18,925 bases of DNA from Chloroflexota bacterium (GTDB taxonomy: Bacteria; Chloroflexota; Anaerolineae; Anaerolineales; VGOW01). Below are positions 14,916 to 18,925 of the stretch, piece by piece. Positions within the stretch are counted from its first letter, which is position 1. Each line of letters starts with the position of its first letter. The DNA is taken from positions 1 through 18,925 of the forward strand of contig JACRLA010000009.1 of the NCBI GenBank assembly GCA_016215145.1, in the 5' to 3' direction. A program made the position numbers and the translations under genes. Under the pieces are notes generated by a model that was given only the letters and a program-made list of their open reading frames with translations, had not been told where the DNA came from and did no database searches.

Positions 14916-15857
14916 ATGGATCAATTCGATTCTTTCATCGGCTTCGCTCGACTCATTCTGTTAGCGCTCGTGCCTTACGTGCTGGCAAGTCAAGGCACCA
15001 TGTTGTCGGGGCGCACCGGGGTATTCAATGTGGCGCAAGAAGGCATCATGTTGCTTGGCGCATCGGTCGGTTTTTTGGTTGCGCTGTATACCAAAAGTTT
15101 GTTGATCGGTATTGTCGCCGCCGCAGTCGCCGGTGGCATTATCGGGCTGGCGTTGGCGTATTTCTCCAGCACACTTAAGATGGATCAATTCGTGATCGGT
15201 CTGGCTCTCTTCTTTATCGGATTGGGTGCCTCGTCACTCGCCTTCAAGCTGGTCGTCGGCGTCACCCTGCAACTGCCGCGCGTGCCGACTCTGTCTAATC
15301 TCCGGATTCCGTTGTTGGGCGACATCCCGATCCTCGGCGAGATTTTGTTTAATCAAAACGCGCTCGTATATTTCAGCGTGCTGATCTCTATCGCCCTCTA
15401 CTATTATCTGTATCAAACCAGTTGGGGTTTGGAACTGCGCGCTGTGGGCGAGAATCCAAAATCGGCGGACAGCCTGGGCGTGAACGTGGTGCTGATGCAA
15501 TACGCCACGACGATCATCGGCAGCGCGTTGATCGGTGTGGCAGGCGCGTATCTGCCAATGGTGTACACCGGGGTGTTTACGCAAGGCATTACGCAGGGGC
15601 GCGGCTGGTTGGCGATTGCGCTGACGTTCTTCGGCGGCTGGAGACCGCAGCTCATTTTGTTGGGCGCGTTTTTCTTCGCCATCGTCGAAGTGCTGTCGCT
15701 TCGCGCGCAAATTGTGGGTAGCGCAATTCCCTATCAATTCCTTCGCACGCTTCCATATATCACCACGATCTTTGTGATGATCTACGCCTTTCGTTGGACT
15801 CGCGTGCCGGCATTCTTGGGCTTGAATTACGACCGAGAAAAACGATCACTATCATGA
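14916..15857 (+). CDS. ABC importer permease 2 (YufQ/NupC-like)
   Basis: Second membrane permease, 313 residues, forming the heterodimeric channel with permease 1. The hallmark GRTGVFNVAQEGIMLLGA (about 32-49) corresponds to the FNIGGEG motif of its partner. The coupling loop reads LRAVGENPKSADSLGVNV, and the segment VYTGVFTQGITQGRGWLAIALTFFGGWRP is strongly conserved in this family. The C-terminal membrane helix ends at FRWTRVPAFLGL. Its stop TGA (15855-15857) overlaps the ATG of FdrA (15854-15856) in the ATGA arrangement, so import and the FdrA-type enzyme are translationally coupled. This is good evidence that the transporter feeds that pathway. Confidence 0.9.
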   Translation: MDQFDSFIGFARLILLALVPYVLASQGTMLSGRTGVFNVAQEGIMLLGASVGFLVALYTKSLLIGIVAAAVAGGIIGLALAYFSSTLKMDQFVIGLALFFIGLGASSLAFKLVVGVTLQLPRVPTLSNLRIPLLGDIPILGEILFNQNALVYFSVLISIALYYYLYQTSWGLELRAVGENPKSADSLGVNVVLMQYATTIIGSALIGVAGAYLPMVYTGVFTQGITQGRGWLAIALTFFGGWRPQLILLGAFFFAIVEVLSLRAQIVGSAIPYQFLRTLPYITTIFVMIYAFRWTRVPAFLGLNYDREKRSLS

Positions 15858-16897
15858 TCATCAAAAATCAAATTCGACCAGGGGCATATTACGACTCGGT
15901 TGTCCTTATGCAATTGCAGAAAGGTCTGCTCGCCTTCGACGGCGTGCTCGACGCGGGCGCGGTGATGGCGACGCAAGCGAATCGTGAACTGCTTGAACAA
16001 AGCGGCTTGCTCACCGATGAAGCCAACAAAGCCGGCGCGGATGATCTGGTGATCGTGGTGAAAGCCAACGATGAGTCTTCGGCGCTGGCGGCGTTGAATC
16101 AAATTGATGCGTTGTTAGCAAAACGCAGCGCGGGCATTGATCAAGAATTTCGTCCGCGCAGTATAGAAGCAGCGTTGAAAATTCTCCCCGAAGCGCAGTG
16201 GGTGCTCATCTCCGTCCCCGGACGTTTCGCCGCCAACGTCGCCCGCGAAGCGTTGAATCTTAATCGTCACGTTTTTCTTTACAGCGACAACGTCTCACTC
16301 GCCGATGAAGTTGAACTTAAACAAAATGCGCGCGCCAAAGGTCTGCTCGTCATGGGTCCCGATTGCGGCACGGCGATCATCAACGGAGTCGGTTTAGGGT
16401 TTGCCAATCGTGTGCGGCGCGGCAATATCGGTTTGGTCGGCGCGTCCGGCACGGGCTTGCAAGCCATCACCTCACACATTCATCAACTCGGCGGCGGAGT
16501 CTCGCAGGCGATTGGAACGGGCGGGCGCGATCTTAAAGCGGATGTTGAGGCGATCACGGCGCATCAAGCATTACAGATTCTCGGAAGTGATGCCGCCACG
16601 CGCGTGATAGTTTTGGTTTCCAAACCGCCATCACCTGCTGTGGCGGCGAAACTTTTATCGGCGGCGCAAGCAACGGGTAAGCCCATCGTCGTTGACTTCA
16701 TTGGCTATCCGCCGCCCGCGCGAAAACTTGGCTCGCTGAATTTTGCGACGAGTCTGAGCGAAGCGGCAGAGATTGCGATGGGACTTTCTAATGGAGATTG
16801 GAGATTGGAGATTAGAGATTCAATCTCCAATTCTCCAATCTCCAATCTCTACCTGCGCGGTCTGTTCTCCGGCGGCACACTCGCCTACCAATTTTAG
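15854..16897 (+). CDS. fdrA: FdrA-family protein, N-terminal part (frame lost after GGTLAYQ)
   Basis: FdrA belongs to the succinyl-CoA-synthetase-like CoA-binding/ligase proteins; in E. coli, FdrA with YlbE and YlbF makes up the oxamate carbamoyltransferase of allantoin breakdown. Counted from ATG 15854 (ATGA overlap with the permease stop): N-terminus RPGAYYDSVVLMQLQKGL, MGPDCGTAIINGVGLGFAN (167-185), NIGLVGASGTGLQ (191-203) and GTGGRDL (221-227). Residues 314-332 (GDWRLEIRDSISNSPISNL) come from a palindromic repeat in the domain linker. The family sequence LRGLFSGGTLAYQ then ends at a stop (16895-16897), and LDLGEDDFTVGR continues in another frame. About 40-50 residues normally found between these two points are absent. 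An ATG-first reading to 15794 was rejected because it overlaps the permease and adds no homology. Confidence 0.85.
   Translation: MIIKNQIRPGAYYDSVVLMQLQKGLLAFDGVLDAGAVMATQANRELLEQSGLLTDEANKAGADDLVIVVKANDESSALAALNQIDALLAKRSAGIDQEFRPRSIEAALKILPEAQWVLISVPGRFAANVAREALNLNRHVFLYSDNVSLADEVELKQNARAKGLLVMGPDCGTAIINGVGLGFANRVRRGNIGLVGASGTGLQAITSHIHQLGGGVSQAIGTGGRDLKADVEAITAHQALQILGSDAATRVIVLVSKPPSPAVAAKLLSAAQATGKPIVVDFIGYPPPARKLGSLNFATSLSEAAEIAMGLSNGDWRLEIRDSISNSPISNLYLRGLFSGGTLAYQF
16793..16849. repeat. GGAGATT-type palindromic repeat inside the FdrA gene
   Basis: Left arm: three GGAGATT units and one AGAGATT (16793-16820). Right arm (16821-16849) is their imperfect reverse complement, made of CAATCTCC-type units. 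The reading frame runs through without a stop and encodes GDWRLEIRDSISNSPISNL. Bases 16800-16820 are identical to 18902-18922 at the window end, so this is a dispersed repeat family. Confidence 0.83.
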
Positions 16898-17442
16898 ATT
16901 TGGGCGAAGATGATTTTACCGTTGGGCGTTTGCATCCGATGATGGATAATGATTTACGCATCCGCCGACTTAAACAAGAGGCGGCAGACCCTGAGGTGGG
17001 GATGATCGTTTTGGATGTGGTGTTAGGTGAGGGGGCGCACCCCGATCCCGCCAGCGAACTCGCGCCCGTCATCGCCGAGATCAAAAAGGTGAAGCCGTCA
17101 CTCGAAGTGATCGCCATTGTGATCGGCACGGATGATGATCCACAGAATTTGAATCAACAAGTGAATCGACTCGTCGAATCAGGTGTCGCCGTCTTTCGCA
17201 GCGTGACTGATACCGTCAACCACATCGCCGCCCGATTTGTAAATCACCCTTCATCAGATTATCCGCCCGTGTCGCTTGATTCGTTCACCCAACCCTTCGC
17301 GGCGATCAATGTTGGCGTCGAATCATTTCACGCCAGTCTGATCTCGCAGGGCGCGAAGTCGGTTCAGGTGGAATGGAAACCGCCTGCGGGAGGGAACGAG
17401 AAGATGGCGGCGATATTGGCGAAGATGAAAGCGAAAAAATAA
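16894..17442 (+). pseudogene. fdrA: FdrA-family protein, C-terminal part (no start of its own)
   Basis: Remainder of FdrA in the next frame: LDLGEDDFTVGRLHPMMD, then RIRRLKQEAADPEVGMIVLDVVLGEGAHPDPASELAPVI, the second ligase-like half of the family. It ends with a domain containing FTQPFAAINVGVESFHASL and a final helix KMAAILAKMKAKK. The only nearby start is a TTG at 16900, inside the conserved DLGEDDF motif and without a ribosome binding site, so this is not an independent gene. The two parts together (about 347 plus 182 residues) would approach normal FdrA length if the missing segment were restored. The join lies at about 16885-16896. Real decay and assembly deletion remain open. Confidence 0.78.
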
Positions 17443-17444
17443 AA

Positions 17445-17640
17445 CGTAATTGGTAATTAGTAATTAATCGTGACTGCTCAGCGTCATTGCGAGGAGCGTT
17501 CTTCGCGGAGCGGAACGAAGCAATCTCTAAGCGAGACCGAGATTGCTTTCCGCTCCGCGAAGTGCGCTCGCAATGACGGAACTGCCGAGTAGTTACAATT
17601 AATCAATTACCAATTACTGATTACTAATTACTAATTACTC
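17445..17640. repeat. Nested repeat: AT-rich TAATTAGTAATTA units flanking a GTCATTGCGAG palindrome
   Basis: The 213-nt gap before the DUF1116 gene is almost wholly repetitive. Outer left (17447-17468) is built from GTAATTGGTAATTAG-type units; outer right (17598-17638) carries their reverse complements, ATTACCAATTACTGATTAC and relatives. The inner element is listed separately. The arrangement looks like one small element inserted into another. Confidence 0.75.
17483..17577. repeat. GTCATTGCGAG...CAATCTC long inverted repeat
   Basis: Left arm 17483-17527 starts GTCATTGCGAG, contains CTTCGCGGAGCGGAA and ends GCAATCTC. Right arm 17539-17577 is its near reverse complement (GAGATTGC, TTCCGCTCCGCGAAG, CTCGCAATGAC), with an 11-nt loop. 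Palindromes with these ends are common dispersed elements in Chloroflexota and other bacterial genomes. Confidence 0.85.
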
Positions 17641-17644
17641 ATCA

Positions 17645-17649
17645 CAGGA
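17645..17649 (+). promoter_or_regulatory. Ribosome binding site of the DUF1116 gene
   Basis: AGGAG with 6 nt to ATG 17656, just after the AT-rich repeat. It fixes the start of the DUF1116 gene. Confidence 0.7.
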
Positions 17650-17655
17650 GACACA

Positions 17656-18894
17656 ATGGATATAGATGCTTCTAATAAAACAGCTGTCGAAAAAATGATG
17701 TCTGCCCGCCCGATGCTTAAAGGTGTCGCAGTGGCGCGCGATGTGATTCCTGGAATGAAAAATAATTTGTTCCTACACGCCGGTCCGCCGATTGAATGGA
17801 AACGTATGTCGGGTCCGTTGCGCGGGGCGATCATCGGCGCGGCGATCTTTGAGGGGCTGGCGAAGGATGAGAAAAGCGCGACGGCGATGGTCGAGCGCGG
17901 CGAGATCGAATTTGCGCCGTGTCACGAGCACAACACGGTGGGTCCGATGGCAGGCGTCACATCGCCTTCGATGAAAGTTTATGTTGTGGAGAACGTAACT
18001 CATGGCAACAAAGCGTATTCCAATTTAAATGAAGGTTACGGAAAAGTTTTGCGTTATGGCGCATACAGCGAAGATGTGTTGAAGCGTTTACGCTGGATGA
18101 ACGATGTGTTAGGCGTAGTGTTGACCGATGCGCTGGCGCAAAGTGACGGCATTGATATGCGAACCTTGATCGCCGAAGCGATGCATATGGGCGATGAAGG
18201 GCATAACCGCAACAAGGCGGGATCGATTCTGTTTTTGAAATTGCTCGCGCCCTCAATTGTGAAAGTGGCAAAGACCGATGTGGCGAGTGAAGTGTTGAAG
18301 TTCATCGGCGACAATGCCTTGAGCGTTTTGAATCCGGTGATGGCAACGTGCAAAGCGATGACGGATGCCGCGCACGGAGTTGACGGCAGCACCTTAGTGA
18401 CGGCAATGGCGCGCAACGGAACCGATTTTGGAATCCGCGTGAGTGGGTTGGTGGGGAAGTGGTTTACTGCTCCCGCCGAGATTCCGAAAGGCTTGTGGTT
18501 TCCCGGTTACTCCGATGCAGATGCGAACCCGGATATTGGCGATAGCGCGATCACCGAAACGGCGGGCATCGGCGGTTTCGCAATGGCTGCCGCCCCGGCG
18601 ATTGTGACTTTCATCGGCGGCACACCGAAGGACGCGATGAACGCGACGCTGGAGATGTATGAGATCACAACGGCAGAACATACCACCTTCACGATTCCAT
18701 CTTTAGGTTTTCGTGGCACGCCGACGGGCATTGATATTCGCAAAGTGGTCGAACTCGGAATCACACCGCTCATCAATACCGGCGTGGCACATAAGAACGC
18801 CGGCGTTGGACAAATTGGGGCTGGGCTGGTTAGACCGCCGATGAAGATTTTTGAGGCGGCGTTGGAAGCTTACGCTGAAAAGTATTTGAGTTGA
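17656..18894 (+). CDS. DUF1116 protein (YlbE/AllG-like), FdrA partner
   Basis: Intact protein of 412 residues of the DUF1116 family, about the length of E. coli YlbE, which works with FdrA and YlbF in oxamate carbamoyl transfer. Conserved blocks in order: NLFLHAGPPIEWKRMSGPLR (37-56), EFAPCHEHNTVGPMAG (85-100), NLNEGYGKVLRYGAY (123-137), MGDEGHNRN (178-186), DIGDSAITETAGIGGFAM (293-310), GFRGTPTGIDIRKVVE (351-366) and the C-terminal INTGVAHKNAGVGQIGAGLVRPP. It lies 213 nt after the FdrA remnant, separated by repeats, with a good ribosome binding site of its own. A DUF2877 (YlbF-like) protein and a carbamate kinase would be the expected next genes beyond the window. The exact carbamoyl substrate in this organism is unknown. 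Confidence 0.9.
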   Translation: MDIDASNKTAVEKMMSARPMLKGVAVARDVIPGMKNNLFLHAGPPIEWKRMSGPLRGAIIGAAIFEGLAKDEKSATAMVERGEIEFAPCHEHNTVGPMAGVTSPSMKVYVVENVTHGNKAYSNLNEGYGKVLRYGAYSEDVLKRLRWMNDVLGVVLTDALAQSDGIDMRTLIAEAMHMGDEGHNRNKAGSILFLKLLAPSIVKVAKTDVASEVLKFIGDNALSVLNPVMATCKAMTDAAHGVDGSTLVTAMARNGTDFGIRVSGLVGKWFTAPAEIPKGLWFPGYSDADANPDIGDSAITETAGIGGFAMAAAPAIVTFIGGTPKDAMNATLEMYEITTAEHTTFTIPSLGFRGTPTGIDIRKVVELGITPLINTGVAHKNAGVGQIGAGLVRPPMKIFEAALEAYAEKYLS

Positions 18895-18901
18895 AACTTA
18901 A

Positions 18902-18925
18902 GGAGATTGGAGATTAGAGATTGGA
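18902..18925. repeat. Second copy of the GGAGATT-type repeat, cut by the window end
   Basis: GGAGATT, GGAGATT, AGAGATT, then GGA, beginning 7 nt after the DUF1116 stop. Its first 21 nt match 16800-16820 in the FdrA gene exactly. The opposite arm would lie beyond the window. Confidence 0.8.

Noticed and set aside
15234..15737. Minus-strand open frame of 167 codons opposite permease 2
   Set aside because: Charged, Gln/His/Arg-rich translation typical of the antisense of a membrane protein; the plus-strand permease is clear.
16793..16849. CRISPR-like or simple tandem array of GGAGATT units
   Set aside because: No unique spacers; the units turn into their own reverse complement, giving a palindrome, and the frame continues through.
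1..18925. tRNA, rRNA, riboswitch or CRISPR array
   Set aside because: Intergenic gaps are short and mostly filled by the repeats described; no cloverleaf, rRNA segment or spaced repeat array was recognised by eye.

Overview
The window looks like chromosomal DNA from an anaerobic member of the Chloroflexota, probably Anaerolineae-like and possibly from a metagenome assembly. The evidence is indirect: an nSTAND ATPase with a WD40 propeller, a partner protein carrying a VGRDKI motif, a BMP-type ABC importer next to FdrA and DUF1116 genes, and several short palindromic repeat families. No rRNA, tRNA or CRISPR array was seen, so the taxonomic placement is an inference.

Layout. (1) Bases 2-3775, plus strand: a tightly packed group made of a TorD-family chaperone (5' end outside the window), a radical SAM protein, a polyferredoxin and an FmdE-like protein. 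It looks like an accessory module for a molybdenum/tungsten oxidoreductase encoded upstream. The FmdE-like gene is broken. (2) 3784-4869, plus: a class III CoA-transferase / alpha-methylacyl-CoA racemase-like enzyme. (3) 4885-9719, minus: an island with a methyltransferase, a helical VGRDKI protein and, 4 nt downstream of that, a large nSTAND-TM-WD40 protein that is broken in mid-gene. The last two look like a two-component STAND signalling or defence unit. (4) 9835-18894, plus: an amidase, then a complete BMP-family importer (lipoprotein, double ATPase, two permeases), then FdrA (overlapping the last permease by 4 nt and itself broken) and a DUF1116 protein. FdrA and DUF1116 proteins are subunits of the oxamate carbamoyltransferase-type system of allantoin/purine catabolism, so this block reads as uptake plus breakdown of a nitrogen-rich (purine-, ureide- or hydantoin-like) compound.

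Two themes cut across the window. First, three unrelated genes (FmdE-like, nSTAND, FdrA) each switch reading frame at a point where a family-conserved internal segment is also missing. Three such events in about 14 kb suggest either assembly deletions or local gene decay, and reads are needed to tell which. Second, short palindromic repeats are abundant (9744, 10513, 12236, 16793, 17445-17640, 18902). Two of them lie in-frame inside coding sequences (amidase, FdrA) and add odd peptides in places likely to be loops or linkers, much like the palindromic elements known from Rickettsia.

All identifications come from reading motifs; no database search was run.
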